Of a stretch of DNA of 64,000 bases, positions 1-9,031 are shown piece after piece. This DNA is from Acrocarpospora macrocephala (lineage in GTDB: Bacteria; Actinomycetota; Actinomycetes; Streptosporangiales; Streptosporangiaceae), in the NCBI RefSeq assembly GCF_009687865.1, contig NZ_BLAE01000011.1, positions 84,774 through 148,773 of the forward strand, given 5' to 3'. The notes beneath the pieces are model-generated. The model did not search any database. It saw nothing but the letters and a program-made list of their open reading frames with translations, and was not told the origin of the DNA. Numbering within the stretch: position 1 is the stretch's first letter; each line of letters opens with the position of its first letter. Position numbers and translations under genes: made by a program.

Positions 1-723
1 TGGCCGAACCGGGTGGTGGGCGCCCGATACGTGTTCGCCGACGAGTGCTTCGAACTCCCGGTCAACGAGCCCGACCGGGGTCACGCGCTGCACGGGTTCG
101 TCGCGGACGTGCCGTGGACGGCGGTGGAGTTCGCGTCCATCGAGGACGAGCACGCGTTCATCCGGCTGACCCACACGCTGGAGCCGAAGCCGGGCTACCC
201 GTTCCGGCTGCGGTTCGAGCTGCGGCACGACCTGTCGGCGAACGGCCTGACGACCACCATGACCGCCGAGAACGTGGGCGAGACCGCCGCGCCGTACGGC
301 ACCGGGCCGCACCCGTGGCTGCTCGCCGGTCCGGACGTGCGGGAGTACGAGCTGGATCTGCCCGCGGCCAAGGTCCTGCTCGTCAACGACATCCTCGCGC
401 CCGTGACGCTGGAGGACGTCACGTACACGCCGTACGACTACCGCGCCCCCCGCCAGATCGGGGAGACGGCGATCGACCACGCCTTCACCGGCCTGACGGC
501 CGGGCGGGTGCGGGTGCGCGGCCCGGAAGGCGGCCTGGAGATGTCGTGGGACCCGCGGGTGCTGCCCTGGGTTCAGGTCTGCACCGGGACCGGGCTCGGC
601 TTCCGCGGGCTGGCCGTCGAACCCATGACCTGCCCGCCGGACGCGTTCAACTCCGGCACCGACCTGATCGTGCTCAAGCCCGGAGACACGCACGAGGCCG
701 CCTGGACCCTCGCCATCATCTAG
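1..723 (+). CDS. Aldose 1-epimerase (galactose mutarotase) family protein, 5' end missing
   Basis: The reading frame is open from the first base and already reads WPNR before the first possible GTG at position 13, so the true start lies upstream of the window. WPNR, then a basic strand and LPVNEP followed by HALHGF match the start of the aldose 1-epimerase fold, where the first His of such an NxxHGF block is catalytic. GTGPHPWL and a late Glu in AVEPMTCPPDAFNSG complete the active site as known for the family. The expected reaction is interconversion of alpha and beta aldoses in the cytosol; the substrate sugar is not evident. It ends 12 bases before the next gene, so the two are probably cotranscribed. 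Confidence 0.85.
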   Translation, partial: WPNRVVGARYVFADECFELPVNEPDRGHALHGFVADVPWTAVEFASIEDEHAFIRLTHTLEPKPGYPFRLRFELRHDLSANGLTTTMTAENVGETAAPYGTGPHPWLLAGPDVREYELDLPAAKVLLVNDILAPVTLEDVTYTPYDYRAPRQIGETAIDHAFTGLTAGRVRVRGPEGGLEMSWDPRVLPWVQVCTGTGLGFRGLAVEPMTCPPDAFNSGTDLIVLKPGDTHEAAWTLAII

Positions 724-735
724 GAACCCACACCT

Positions 736-1722
736 ATGGACAGCAGGACGAAACGGCGGCTCTCCGCCGCCGAACTGGACGCCCTCGTGCTTGGCGCGCT
801 GGGCGTCGGGATGGTCTCCTCCGAGGAGTTACCCGACGGCTTCGCCAACGCCGTCTGGCGGCTCGGCCTGGAGGACGGCCGGGACGTCGTGCTCAAAGTC
901 GGCCCCCCACCCGACCTGAAACTCCTCACCTACGAGCGGGACCTGCTGCGCACCGAGGCGATGGTCTACGACCTCGCGGCCGGCGCCGGCCTGCCGCTCC
1001 CCGCGCTGCTGCACGCGGGTTTCGACGACGCTCTGATCGGCGGCGACTACCTGATCCTGGCCGCTCTGGACGGGGTGCCGTGGAACCATGCCACCCTGGA
1101 GCCCGCCCAGGACCGCGAGATCCGCTTCGAGCTCGGCCGCCACCTGGCCACGCTGCACACGATCCCGGGCACGGGCGTGTTCGGCTACCCGTACGCGGGA
1201 CTCACCGGCGGCACCTGGCGGGAGGCGTTCCTGGTCATGGCCGGGGCGCTGCTGGACGACGCCGTGCGCTACGACACGCCGCTGCCCGCCACCATCCTGG
1301 AGATCGCCCGCCTGTTCCACACCAACGCCGCCGCGCTGGACGAGATCGTCACCCCCCATCTGGTGCACTTCGACATCTGGCCCGGCAACGTCTTCCTCAA
1401 GGACGGCAGGATCGAGGCGCTCATCGACCACGAGCGGGCGTTCTGGGGCGACCCGATCGCCGACTTCGTCACCCCGACGATCTTCGGCGAGATCCAGGGC
1501 GACGACCCGATGCTGGCCGGATACCACGACGGGGGCGGCGGGCGCGGCCTGTTCACCCACACCACCGAGGTCAGGGTCGCGCTCTACCGGGCCTATCTCT
1601 ACCTGATCCTGCTGGTGGAGAACGGCCCCCGGCAGTACCCCGAGGAGTCCTACGCGCGGATCCGCGGGCTGGCCACCGAGAGCCTGGTCCGGGCCCTGGA
1701 GGTGCTCAGGCGAGCTTCGTGA
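736..1722 (+). CDS. Aminoglycoside phosphotransferase/fructosamine kinase-fold protein
   Basis: A 328-residue small-molecule kinase-like protein. The catalytic loop HFDIWPGN (residues about 211-218) fits the HxDxxxxN motif of the APH fold, and LIDHERAFWGDP about 15 residues later supplies the metal-binding Asp region. An N-terminal VLKVGPPP provides the nucleotide-binding Lys. The family phosphorylates hydroxyls of sugars, amino sugars, choline or antibiotics; the substrate cannot be told from sequence. Its position directly after a sugar mutarotase makes a sugar or glycated substrate slightly more likely (inference). The 3' end overlaps the convergent rskA by 17 bases. Confidence 0.75.
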   Translation: MDSRTKRRLSAAELDALVLGALGVGMVSSEELPDGFANAVWRLGLEDGRDVVLKVGPPPDLKLLTYERDLLRTEAMVYDLAAGAGLPLPALLHAGFDDALIGGDYLILAALDGVPWNHATLEPAQDREIRFELGRHLATLHTIPGTGVFGYPYAGLTGGTWREAFLVMAGALLDDAVRYDTPLPATILEIARLFHTNAAALDEIVTPHLVHFDIWPGNVFLKDGRIEALIDHERAFWGDPIADFVTPTIFGEIQGDDPMLAGYHDGGGGRGLFTHTTEVRVALYRAYLYLILLVENGPRQYPEESYARIRGLATESLVRALEVLRRAS

Positions 1723-2446
1723 GCAGGATCGGCGTGGTGGTCGGCTGCCGGGAACCGCCCGCGGGCTCGACCGTCACGCCGAACCGCTCCGCCTCGCCGG
1801 GGACGGCCAGCGTGGCCGTCCTGACCCCGCCGCCGCCGTCCACCAGACCGGCCGAGTGGATCCCGGTCGGGCCGATCAGCCACATCTGGTACGTCTGGTC
1901 GGACGGCAGCCCGGGCATGTCCGAGGCGAACATGAGCTTGCCCTGGTGCGGCGAGAGCACGATGGTCGCCCCGCCGCCGCCCGTCATCGGCACCCGCCGG
2001 ACCACGGCGTCCGGCGCGGCCAGCAGGTTCTGGGTCGCGGCCAGCAGCTGCTGGGTCTCCTCCAGCGTGCGGTCCCGCTGCTGGACGGTGTTGACCGCCA
2101 CCACCCCGACCGTGACGGCCGCGGCCACCGAGGCCGCCGCCAGCCCGACGGCCAGCCGGGACCGCCAGCGCGGAGCCAGCGGCACCACGTTCGCGCGCTC
2201 GGTCCTGACCGGCCTCGGCGGCTCCTGCCGCACCTGCGCGATCTCGGCCAGCACCCGCCGCTTCAAGGCGAGCGGCGGCGGCTCGGCCACCCCCGCGGCC
2301 AGCCGCGCCGCGGTCTCGCGCAGCCCGCGCACCTCGTCCGCGCACGCCTCGCAGCGCGCCAGGTGCTCCTCGAACAACCCTTGATCCCGGTGCGGCAGTG
2401 CGTTCAGCGCGTACGCCCCCGAGAGGGTGTGGAGGTCGTCGTTCAT
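1706..2446 (-). CDS. rskA: Anti-sigma factor RskA
   Basis: Membrane-anchored anti-sigma factor of 246 residues. The N-terminal zinc-binding anti-sigma motif is visible as His28, Cys32 and Cys35 in EEHLARCEACADEV. A single membrane segment follows near residues 96-117, then an extracytoplasmic domain with the MWLIGPTG and GEAERFGVTVEPAGGS blocks typical of RskA. By family knowledge it holds SigK at the membrane until regulated proteolysis frees it. It starts inside the end of sigK (4-base overlap), so the two are translationally coupled. Confidence 0.9.
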   Translation of the reverse strand: MNDDLHTLSGAYALNALPHRDQGLFEEHLARCEACADEVRGLRETAARLAAGVAEPPPLALKRRVLAEIAQVRQEPPRPVRTERANVVPLAPRWRSRLAVGLAAASVAAAVTVGVVAVNTVQQRDRTLEETQQLLAATQNLLAAPDAVVRRVPMTGGGGATIVLSPHQGKLMFASDMPGLPSDQTYQMWLIGPTGIHSAGLVDGGGGVRTATLAVPGEAERFGVTVEPAGGSRQPTTTPILLTKLA

Positions 2447-3024
2447 TTGTCCACCCCCATGCAGTCGCGCAGTCGAACCAGTCCGTCGCGCATGCGTGTC
2501 TTGACTGTGCCCAGTGGCACCTTGAGCAACCCGGCTACTTCCGGGTAGCTGTATCCCCCGTAATACGCCATCGTGACCGCCTGGCGTTGCAGGTCGGTCA
2601 GGCCGTCGAGGCAGCGACGCACCCGTTCGCCCTCCAGCCGGGTGGTCACCGCCTCGGCGACCTGGTCGTAGGCGACGTCGTTGTCCAGCCGGGCGGCGCG
2701 TTCCTCCCGGTCGGTGGCGGCCTGCGCCGACCTGACCCGGTCGACCGCGCGGCGGTGCGCCATCGTCAGGACCCAGGACAGGGCGCTCCCCCTGCCGGGG
2801 TCGAACCGGGCGGCCGTGCGCCAGATCTCGACCAGGACCTCCTGGGCCACCTCCTCGGCCTGGGCCCGGTCCCGCAGGACCCGGCGGATCAGCCCGAAGA
2901 CCTGGCCGCTGACGCGGTCGTAGAACCGCTCGAAAGCCGCTTCATCGCCGCGCGCGACCTCGCCCAGCAGCTCCTCGAGCCCCGGGCCGCGTCCCGCCGC
3001 GAGCATGGACACAACCTCGTTCAC
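2443..3024 (-). CDS. sigK: ECF RNA polymerase sigma factor SigK
   Basis: A 193-residue group 4 sigma factor. Region 2 is seen around residues 25-90 (DEAAFERFYDRVSGQVFGL, then EEVAQEVLVEIWRTA) and region 4 around 135-185, with the helix-turn-helix YSYPEVAGLLKVPLGTVKTR. The partner downstream is the RskA anti-sigma factor. An internal Met at residue 7 is an alternative start. A divergent FAD monooxygenase begins about 120 bases upstream and may belong to the regulon, but no SigK promoter motif was recognised. Confidence 0.9.
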   Translation of the reverse strand: MNEVVSMLAAGRGPGLEELLGEVARGDEAAFERFYDRVSGQVFGLIRRVLRDRAQAEEVAQEVLVEIWRTAARFDPGRGSALSWVLTMAHRRAVDRVRSAQAATDREERAARLDNDVAYDQVAEAVTTRLEGERVRRCLDGLTDLQRQAVTMAYYGGYSYPEVAGLLKVPLGTVKTRMRDGLVRLRDCMGVDK

Positions 3025-3142
3025 ACTGGGCTATTCGCCACCAGGGTCCCCGTGGATTGGCGGGGTTGCCGGGATTTTTCCCGGGTAGGCGGCTTCAGCC
3101 GGCCACCGGCGGGTGACACCATATTTCAAGGGGTGATGAATT

Positions 3143-4414
3143 ATGACCGACACCACGTGCGTGATCGCGGGCGGCGGGCCCGCGGGGGCGATGCTGGGGC
3201 TGCTGCTGGCCCGGGCCGGGATCGACGTGACCCTGCTGGAGAAGCACGCCGACTTCCTGCGCGACTTCCGGGGCGACACCATCCATCCGTCGACCCTGCA
3301 GGTCCTGGACGAGCTGGGCCTGATGGCGGAGTTCGAGAAGCTGCCGCACCACACCCTGCCGTTCCTGGCGCTGAACACCGGCGAGGAGCTGGTGCCGCTG
3401 GCCGACTTCCGGCGGCTGCCGTGCCGGTACCGGCATGTCGCGATGGTGCCGCAGTGGGATTTCCTGAACATGATCACCGCGGCCGCCGCCCGGCTGCCCA
3501 ACTTCAGGCTGATCATGCGGGCGGAGGCGTACGACCTGGTCAGGGACGGCGACATTAAGGACAGAGGAGCCGTACGCGGCGTGAAGTACCGGGAGGAGGG
3601 GCGGGAGCGGGAGATCCGGGCGGCGCTCACCGTCGCGGCCGACGGGCGGGGGTCCGACCTGCGGCGGGCGGCCGGGTTCCAGCCGGTCGAGCTGGGCGCG
3701 CCGATGGACGTGGCCTGGTTCCGGCTGGACCGGCACGACGGCGACCCGGTGGAGACGTTCCTGCGGCCGGGCGTCGGCGTCGGCGTCGCGGCGATCAACC
3801 GGGACACCTACTGGCAGCTGGCCTATCTGATCCCGAAGGGCGGCTACGAGGCGCTCAAGGCGCGCGGCGTGGCCGCTTTCCGGGACACCGTCCAGCGTCT
3901 GGTGCCCTTCCTCGAGCCGGACGCGCTGACCTTCGACGACGTGCGCGTGCTCACCGTGCGCGTGAACCGGCTGCGCCGATGGCACCTGCCCGGGCTGCTG
4001 GTGATCGGTGACGCCGCGCACGCCATGTCCCCGATCGCCGGCGTCGGCATCAACCTGGCCGTGCAGGACGCGGTGGCGGCGGCCAACATCCTGGCCGGGC
4101 CGATGGCGAAGGCCGAGCGGCGCAGGCGCCCGGTGCTCGACCCGGTGCCGGACTCGCTGCTGGCCCGGGTGCAGCGGCGGCGGATGTACCCGACGGTGGC
4201 CACCCAGTTCCTGCAACTGCTGATCCAGAACCGGGTCATCGCCAAGGTCCTGTCCGGCCAGGAGCTCTCCCAGGACCTCGGCGGCGCGGCCAGAAACATC
4301 CCCGGACCGCTGAAGCGGCTGGCCGGGCGGGTGGTCGGGCTCGGCTTCCTGCCGGAACATGTACGGTCTCACCACGTGGACATGAGGGCGGTGACGGTGG
4401 ACGCCGTGCAATAA
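3143..4414 (+). CDS. FAD-dependent aromatic-ring-hydroxylase-type monooxygenase
   Basis: A 423-residue flavoprotein of the UbiH/p-hydroxybenzoate hydroxylase family. The N-terminal Rossmann motif IAGGGPAGA (residues 8-16), a central DG motif (VAADGRGSDLR) and GDAAHAMSP near residue 289 are the three FAD/NAD(P)H signatures of the family. It should use FAD and a reduced nicotinamide to hydroxylate an organic substrate that is not identifiable here. The ATG is preceded by AAGGGGTGA. It sits 11 bases before a DAHP synthase, so transcription may be shared. Confidence 0.85.
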   Translation: MTDTTCVIAGGGPAGAMLGLLLARAGIDVTLLEKHADFLRDFRGDTIHPSTLQVLDELGLMAEFEKLPHHTLPFLALNTGEELVPLADFRRLPCRYRHVAMVPQWDFLNMITAAAARLPNFRLIMRAEAYDLVRDGDIKDRGAVRGVKYREEGREREIRAALTVAADGRGSDLRRAAGFQPVELGAPMDVAWFRLDRHDGDPVETFLRPGVGVGVAAINRDTYWQLAYLIPKGGYEALKARGVAAFRDTVQRLVPFLEPDALTFDDVRVLTVRVNRLRRWHLPGLLVIGDAAHAMSPIAGVGINLAVQDAVAAANILAGPMAKAERRRRPVLDPVPDSLLARVQRRRMYPTVATQFLQLLIQNRVIAKVLSGQELSQDLGGAARNIPGPLKRLAGRVVGLGFLPEHVRSHHVDMRAVTVDAVQ

Positions 4415-4425
4415 CCTGGGTTGTC

Positions 4426-5760
4426 GTGAGCGCTCTGAACCTCGATACCTGGCGTGACCTGCCCGCCGCCCAGCAGCCCGAATGGCCCGACCGGGCCGCG
4501 TTGGACCACGTGGTGGCCGAGCTCAAGGGGCTGCCGCCGCTGGTCTTCGCCGGCGAGTGCGACCAGCTCAAGGACCACCTGGCCGCGGTCGCCCGGGGCG
4601 AGGCCTTCGTGCTGCAGGGCGGCGACTGCGCCGAGACCTTCGCCGGGGCCACCGCCGACAACGTGCGGAACAAGCTCAAGACGCTGCTCCAGATGGCGAT
4701 CGTGCTCACCTACGCGGGCCGGGTGCCGGTGGTCAAGATCGGGCGGCTGGCCGGGCAGTTCGCCAAGCCGCGCTCCAAGAACACCGAGACCCGGCAGGGC
4801 GTGGAGCTGCCCGCCTACCGGGGCGACATGGTCAACGGCTTCGACTTCACCCCCGAGGCCCGGGTCCCCGACCCGGGCCGGTTGCTGCGCGCCTACCACT
4901 CCTCGGCGGTGACGCTCAACCTGGCCCGCGCCTTCACCAAGGGCGGCTACGCCGACCTGCGCCAGGTGCACGCCTGGAACCAGGACTTCGTGGCCGGTTC
5001 CCCGGCCGGGCAGCGGTATGAGCGGCTGGCCCGCGAGATCGACCACGCGCTCGCGTTCATGCGCGCCTGCGGGGCCGAACCCGAGGAATTCCACACTGTT
5101 GAGTTCTACTCCTCGCACGAGGCGCTGATCCTCGACTATGATCACGCGCTGACCCGGATCGACTCGCGTACCGGGCTGGCCTACGACGTGTCCGCGCATA
5201 TGGTCTGGATCGGCGAGCGCACCCGGCAACTGAACGGCGCGCACGTGGAGTTCTTCAGCAAGATCCGCAACCCGATCGGGGTGAAGCTGGGCCCGGCCAC
5301 CACGCCGGAGGAGGCGCTCACCCTGGTCGAGAAGCTCAACCCGGACAACGAGCCGGGGCGGCTCACCTTCATCACCCGGATGGGCGCGGGCAAGGTCCGC
5401 GAGGCGCTGCCGATGCTGGTGGAGAAGGTCACCGCCAGCGGGGCGGCGGTGGCCTGGGTGTGCGATCCGATGCACGGCAACACCTTCGAGGCGGCCGGGG
5501 GCTACAAGACCCGGCGGCTCGACGACGTGCTGGACGAGGTGGCCGGGTTCTTCGAGGTGCACCGCGCGCTGGGCACCCACCCGGGCGGCATCCACATCGA
5601 GTTCACCGGCGACGACGTCACCGAGTGCGTGGGCGGCGGCCACCCGATCGTGGAGGGCGATCTGGCGCTGCGCTACGAGACCGCGTGCGATCCCCGGCTC
5701 AATCGGGGTCAGTCGCTCGACCTGGCGTTCCGGGTCGCCGAACTCTACCGGGCCCAGTGA
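4426..5760 (+). CDS. aroG: 3-deoxy-7-phosphoheptulonate synthase, class II
   Basis: Catalyses the first step of the shikimate pathway: phosphoenolpyruvate plus erythrose 4-phosphate to DAHP. The 444-residue length and the motifs LQGGDCAE, RVPVVKIGR, AGQFAKPRS, THEL-type YSSHEALILDYD, WIGERTR, GVKLGP and CDPMHGNT are those of the class II enzyme of plants and actinobacteria. The conserved early Cys in GGDCAE and the late DPMHGNT Asp/His residues bind the metal in this family. The start is GTG at 4426. It ends about 50 bases before a methyltransferase gene. Confidence 0.96.
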   Translation: MSALNLDTWRDLPAAQQPEWPDRAALDHVVAELKGLPPLVFAGECDQLKDHLAAVARGEAFVLQGGDCAETFAGATADNVRNKLKTLLQMAIVLTYAGRVPVVKIGRLAGQFAKPRSKNTETRQGVELPAYRGDMVNGFDFTPEARVPDPGRLLRAYHSSAVTLNLARAFTKGGYADLRQVHAWNQDFVAGSPAGQRYERLAREIDHALAFMRACGAEPEEFHTVEFYSSHEALILDYDHALTRIDSRTGLAYDVSAHMVWIGERTRQLNGAHVEFFSKIRNPIGVKLGPATTPEEALTLVEKLNPDNEPGRLTFITRMGAGKVREALPMLVEKVTASGAAVAWVCDPMHGNTFEAAGGYKTRRLDDVLDEVAGFFEVHRALGTHPGGIHIEFTGDDVTECVGGGHPIVEGDLALRYETACDPRLNRGQSLDLAFRVAELYRAQ

Positions 5761-5814
5761 TGATATTTCGGGATTTCGCCGTATGATCGTCTCTCCGCTG
5801 TCAGGGGAGAACCG

Positions 5815-6600
5815 ATGAGCCAGCCGCCGCCCGGCGTCGATCCGAATACGCCCAATGTGGCCCGCATGTATGACTACTACTTGGGGGGCAAGGACAACTT
5901 CGCCGCCGACCGGGCCGCGGCGGAGCAGATGACCAGTCTGTTCCCCGACGTCAGGGCGGCGGCGCTGGAGAATCGGGCATTCCTTGCCAGGACCGTGCAC
6001 TGCCTCGCCGAGGCGGGGATCCGCCAGATCGTGGACATCGGCTCGGGCCTGCCCACCCAGGGCAACGTGCACGAGATCGCCCACCGGGTCGCGCCGGACT
6101 GCAAGGTGGTCTATGTCGACTACGACCCCGTCGTGGTCGCGCACGGGCAGGCCCTGCTCAGCCGGGGCGAGAACGTGGAGGTCGTCATGGGCGACTTCCG
6201 CCAGCCCGACGACCTGCTGGCCAAGGTCAGCCAGGAGATCGACTTCGACCGCCCGGTGGCGTTCCTCCTCTTCGCGCTCCTGCACTTCGTCCACGAAGCC
6301 GACAAGCCGTACGAGATCGTCGCCCAGATGCGGGACCTGAGCGCCCCCGGCAGCTACCTCGCCCTCACCCACGCCACACCCGCGATCCCCGACGTCAGCG
6401 AAGCGGCCCTGGAGATCTACAAGAAGGCCACCGCAGCCCTGGCCCTACGCGAATACGAGGAAATCCTCCCGTTCTTCGACGGCTACGAACTCCTCGACCC
6501 CGGCCTGGTCGCCCCCCGCGACTGGCGCCCCGACGCAGACACCTACCTCCCCGACACCCACGCCTCAGTCGGCTTCGGCGGCGTCGGCCGCAAGCTCTAA
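5815..6600 (+). CDS. SAM-dependent methyltransferase (DUF574 / Methyltransf_19 family)
   Basis: A 261-residue protein starting with VARMYDYYLGGKDNFAADR, the hallmark of the large actinobacterial DUF574 family, followed by a methyltransferase motif I (QIVDIGSGLPT) and the acidic strand VVYVDYDPVVVAH that would bind the SAM ribose. The ATG at 5815 follows AGGGGAG. Family members are abundant in actinomycetes and their substrates are mostly unknown. A strong hairpin follows the stop codon. Confidence 0.85.
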   Translation: MSQPPPGVDPNTPNVARMYDYYLGGKDNFAADRAAAEQMTSLFPDVRAAALENRAFLARTVHCLAEAGIRQIVDIGSGLPTQGNVHEIAHRVAPDCKVVYVDYDPVVVAHGQALLSRGENVEVVMGDFRQPDDLLAKVSQEIDFDRPVAFLLFALLHFVHEADKPYEIVAQMRDLSAPGSYLALTHATPAIPDVSEAALEIYKKATAALALREYEEILPFFDGYELLDPGLVAPRDWRPDADTYLPDTHASVGFGGVGRKL

Positions 6601-6637
6601 CCGGCCGCTTCCAAATCGGCCATGAACTCCAACAACG

Positions 6638-6665
6638 AACAGGGCCTCCGGTGGGAGGCCCTGTT
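6638..6665. terminator. Bidirectional intrinsic terminator
   Basis: Perfect 12-bp inverted repeat (left arm 6638-6649, right arm 6654-6665) around a 4-base loop, ending in T-rich sequence on the plus strand and starting with A-rich sequence. It lies between the convergent methyltransferase and trxA genes and can serve both. Confidence 0.85.
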
Positions 6666-6673
6666 TCGTTTGC

Positions 6674-7039
6674 CTAGCTCGGCTTCAGCTCGGAGTTGAT
6701 CTCAGCGCGGATCGCGTCCATGTCCAGCGCCCGCAACTGCTTGATCAGATCCTCGAGCGCCGCCCCCGGCAGGGCTCCCGGCTGGGAGAACACCACGATG
6801 CCATCCCGGACCGCCATGATGGTGGGAATCGCGGTGATGTCGAAACCCTGCGCCAGCGCGGGCTGCGCCTCCGTGTCGATCTTGCCGAACGTGATGTCCG
6901 CGTGCTGCTCGGACGCCTTCTCAAAGATCGGCCCGAACGTCCGGCAGGGCCCACACCACGCCGCCCAGAAGTCGAGCAAGACGATCCCGCTGTCCGCGAT
7001 CTCGTTGAAGTTCTTCTCGGTTACCTCGATCGTCGCCAC
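6674..7039 (-). CDS. trxA: Thioredoxin
   Basis: A 121-residue thioredoxin with the redox motif WCGPC (Cys29 and Cys32) after DFWAA, and the cis-proline loop AIPTIM. It reduces protein disulfides in the cytosol. The start is GTG at 7039 behind GGGAG. The C-terminus carries an extra helix of about 15 residues beyond the core fold. It lies close to the cydDC genes, whose products export cysteine and glutathione-type thiols in other bacteria, although it is not in the same transcription unit. Confidence 0.93.
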   Translation of the reverse strand: MATIEVTEKNFNEIADSGIVLLDFWAAWCGPCRTFGPIFEKASEQHADITFGKIDTEAQPALAQGFDITAIPTIMAVRDGIVVFSQPGALPGAALEDLIKQLRALDMDAIRAEINSELKPS

Positions 7040-7142
7040 ACACGACTCCCTTCTTCATCGGACACAACCATGTGCCCACGCCCAGCATTCCAAGCCTTCT
7101 CGCGTCAGACTCCAAGGAGAGAACCCTAGACGAGGAGAGGCC

Positions 7143-7226
7143 ATGTTCCCCGGATGCGGCTCGTGCTCCTGCAGCGATGAAATCCTGTCCACCCTCAAAC
7201 CACCGCGAATCACCCAGCTCGGCTAA
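7143..7226 (+). CDS. Putative cysteine-rich micro-protein
   Basis: A 27-residue reading frame (begins MFPGCGSCSCSDE, three Cys at positions 5, 8 and 10) with a good ribosome site, GAGGAG, 5 bases before the ATG and a strong hairpin 4 bases after the stop. It is divergent from trxA. CxxCxC could bind a metal or take part in thiol exchange. I do not recognise the family. The signals at both ends make translation plausible; expression is unproven. Confidence 0.45.
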   Translation: MFPGCGSCSCSDEILSTLKPPRITQLG

Positions 7227-7230
7227 GGGG

Positions 7231-7268
7231 CGATGGGCGCTCCCGGTGGTGGCCGGGAACGCCCATCG
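7231..7268. terminator. Bidirectional hairpin terminator
   Basis: Outer 9-bp arms (7231-7239 and 7260-7268) enclose an inner 6-bp inverted repeat, TCCCGG/CCGGGA. The structure lies between the micro-protein frame on the plus strand and the end of cydC on the minus strand. There is no strong T-run, as is common in high-GC actinomycetes. Confidence 0.7.
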
Positions 7269-7309
7269 GTGGCCAGACCCGCCGGTTCAGATACGCACAG
7301 TGGTCCGCG

Positions 7310-8998
7310 TCAGGTGTGGAGCATGGCTTCGGATTGCCAGAGGGTGCGGTAGTAGCCGTCGGTTGTGGTGAGGTCGGCGTGGGTGCCGCGTTGGGTGATC
7401 TGGCCGTCTTCGAGGACGAGGATTTCGTCTACCGCTTCCAGGCCGCGCAGGCGGTGGGTGATGAGGAGGGTGGTGCGGCCGTGGGTGGCGTCCAGGAGGT
7501 CGGCCATCAGGGCGGCGGCGGTCTGTTCGTCCAGGGCTTCGGCGGGTTCGTCGAGGAGGAGGATGGGCGGGTTGTAGAGGACGGCCCGGGCCAGGGCGAG
7601 GCGTTGGAGTTGGCCGCCGGAGAGGGTGCGGCCGTCCTCGCCCAGAGAGGTGTCCCAGCCGGTGCGGTCGGCCCAGGTGTCCAGGTGGGCGGCCTGGACG
7701 GCGTGGGCGAGCTCCTCGTCTGAGGCTTCGGGGCCGGCCAGGCGGAGGTTGTCCTTGAAGGACGCCTGGAAGACGTAGGGGTCCTGGGTGAGACCGGTCA
7801 TGAGGTGGCGGACGGTTTCGGAGGGGAGGTCCCTCGCCTCGACCTCGTTGATGGTGATATTTCCGGATTCGTAGTCGACGGTGCGCATCAGGGCGGAGAG
7901 CAGGGTGCTCTTTCCGGCACCGCTCGGGCCCACGATGGCGACTCGGCGCCCGGGAGTGAGGGTGAGGCTCACCCCGTTGAGAGCGGGCCGGGCTTGGCCG
8001 TGCCGCACCACCAGGTTGGAGACCCCGATGGTGAGCGGACCCGACGGGGTGGCAGCGGGGACGGCAGGTTCGGTCACGGCCGCCGGGAGGGAGCGAAGAT
8101 CGGTGAGACGGCGCAGGGCGGCGAGGACTCCGGTGAGGCGCTCTCCGGCCGCGGCCAGGGGAAGTACGGGTTCGAAGGCGACCAGGGACATCAGGGCCAG
8201 GACGGCCGTCGCCACCGAGCCCGTCCCGGTGGCCTGGCAGATCCAGACGATGGCGACGACGGTGAGGCCCTGGGTGAGGACCCCGGTCAGCAGCGCGGTG
8301 GCACTCACCCGGGACTGGCCGCGTTCGAGGGCCGCGAGACGGTCGTCCGCCGACATCCCCGCGGCCAGTGCCTCCCCCTTCGCGCCGTACGCGGCGAGGT
8401 CGGCGGACCCGTGCACCAGATCGGCGACGCGGGCGGCCAGGTCGGCGCGGGCCGGAGCCAGCCGGGCCGACCAGCGGCGGGAGGCGGCGGCCGTGCCGAG
8501 CGGCAGCAGAACTCCGGCGATCACGAGACCGGCCAGCAGCGCGAAGGCCGCCGCGGGCAGCAGGAAGAGCGCGATCACCACGGCCGCCGCTCCGGTGACG
8601 AGAGCGGCGATGGCGGGCAGCAGGCACCGCACCAGCAGATCCTGGACCGCGTCGGTGTCATCCACCATGCGGCTGAGCAGATCCGCGCCACGATGGCTGA
8701 GCGGACCGGACGGGATCAACGCCTCATAGAGCCGCTCCCGGGTCGCCGCCTGAGCACGCAACGCGACGTCATGCCCGGCAAGCCGCTCCGCGTAACGGAA
8801 AACGCCCCGGCTGGTCGCGAACGCGCGCACCCCGACGATCGCCACAGAAAGCGCGGCCAACGGCGGCTGCTCAGCGGCCCTGGTGATCAGCCACGCGGCG
8901 GAGGCAATCAACCCAAGCCCAGCCAGATCGGCCGCCGACCCGGCCAACGCGGCGACGACCAGCCGCCGATTCAGCCCACTCGGAATCAACCCGCTCAT
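7310..8998 (-). CDS. cydC: Thiol reductant ABC exporter, CydC subunit
   Basis: A 562-residue half transporter with an N-terminal six-helix membrane domain and a C-terminal ATPase. Walker A GPSGAGKST is near residue 356, the signature is LSGGQLQRLALARA and Walker B is ILLLDEPAEALD. The last has PAEALD in place of the common PTxxLD. With CydD it exports cysteine or glutathione-type thiols needed to assemble cytochrome bd. It is the last gene of cydABDC. The ATG follows GGGGGGATTCC and is separated from cydD by a 268-base repeat array. Confidence 0.9.
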   Translation of the reverse strand: MSGLIPSGLNRRLVVAALAGSAADLAGLGLIASAAWLITRAAEQPPLAALSVAIVGVRAFATSRGVFRYAERLAGHDVALRAQAATRERLYEALIPSGPLSHRGADLLSRMVDDTDAVQDLLVRCLLPAIAALVTGAAAVVIALFLLPAAAFALLAGLVIAGVLLPLGTAAASRRWSARLAPARADLAARVADLVHGSADLAAYGAKGEALAAGMSADDRLAALERGQSRVSATALLTGVLTQGLTVVAIVWICQATGTGSVATAVLALMSLVAFEPVLPLAAAGERLTGVLAALRRLTDLRSLPAAVTEPAVPAATPSGPLTIGVSNLVVRHGQARPALNGVSLTLTPGRRVAIVGPSGAGKSTLLSALMRTVDYESGNITINEVEARDLPSETVRHLMTGLTQDPYVFQASFKDNLRLAGPEASDEELAHAVQAAHLDTWADRTGWDTSLGEDGRTLSGGQLQRLALARAVLYNPPILLLDEPAEALDEQTAAALMADLLDATHGRTTLLITHRLRGLEAVDEILVLEDGQITQRGTHADLTTTDGYYRTLWQSEAMLHT

Positions 8999-9031
8999 CG
9001 GAATCCCCCCAGAAAGAGGACCGTCCGCACT

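Noticed and set aside
45-2384. A 779-codon plus-strand open frame
   Set aside because: Arg/Pro/Gly-rich translation without family features; it runs across the mutarotase and kinase genes and antisense to rskA. A GC-skew shadow.
4369-6372. A 667-codon minus-strand frame opposite the DAHP synthase
   Set aside because: Low-complexity His/Arg/Gly composition and complete antisense overlap with two well-supported genes.
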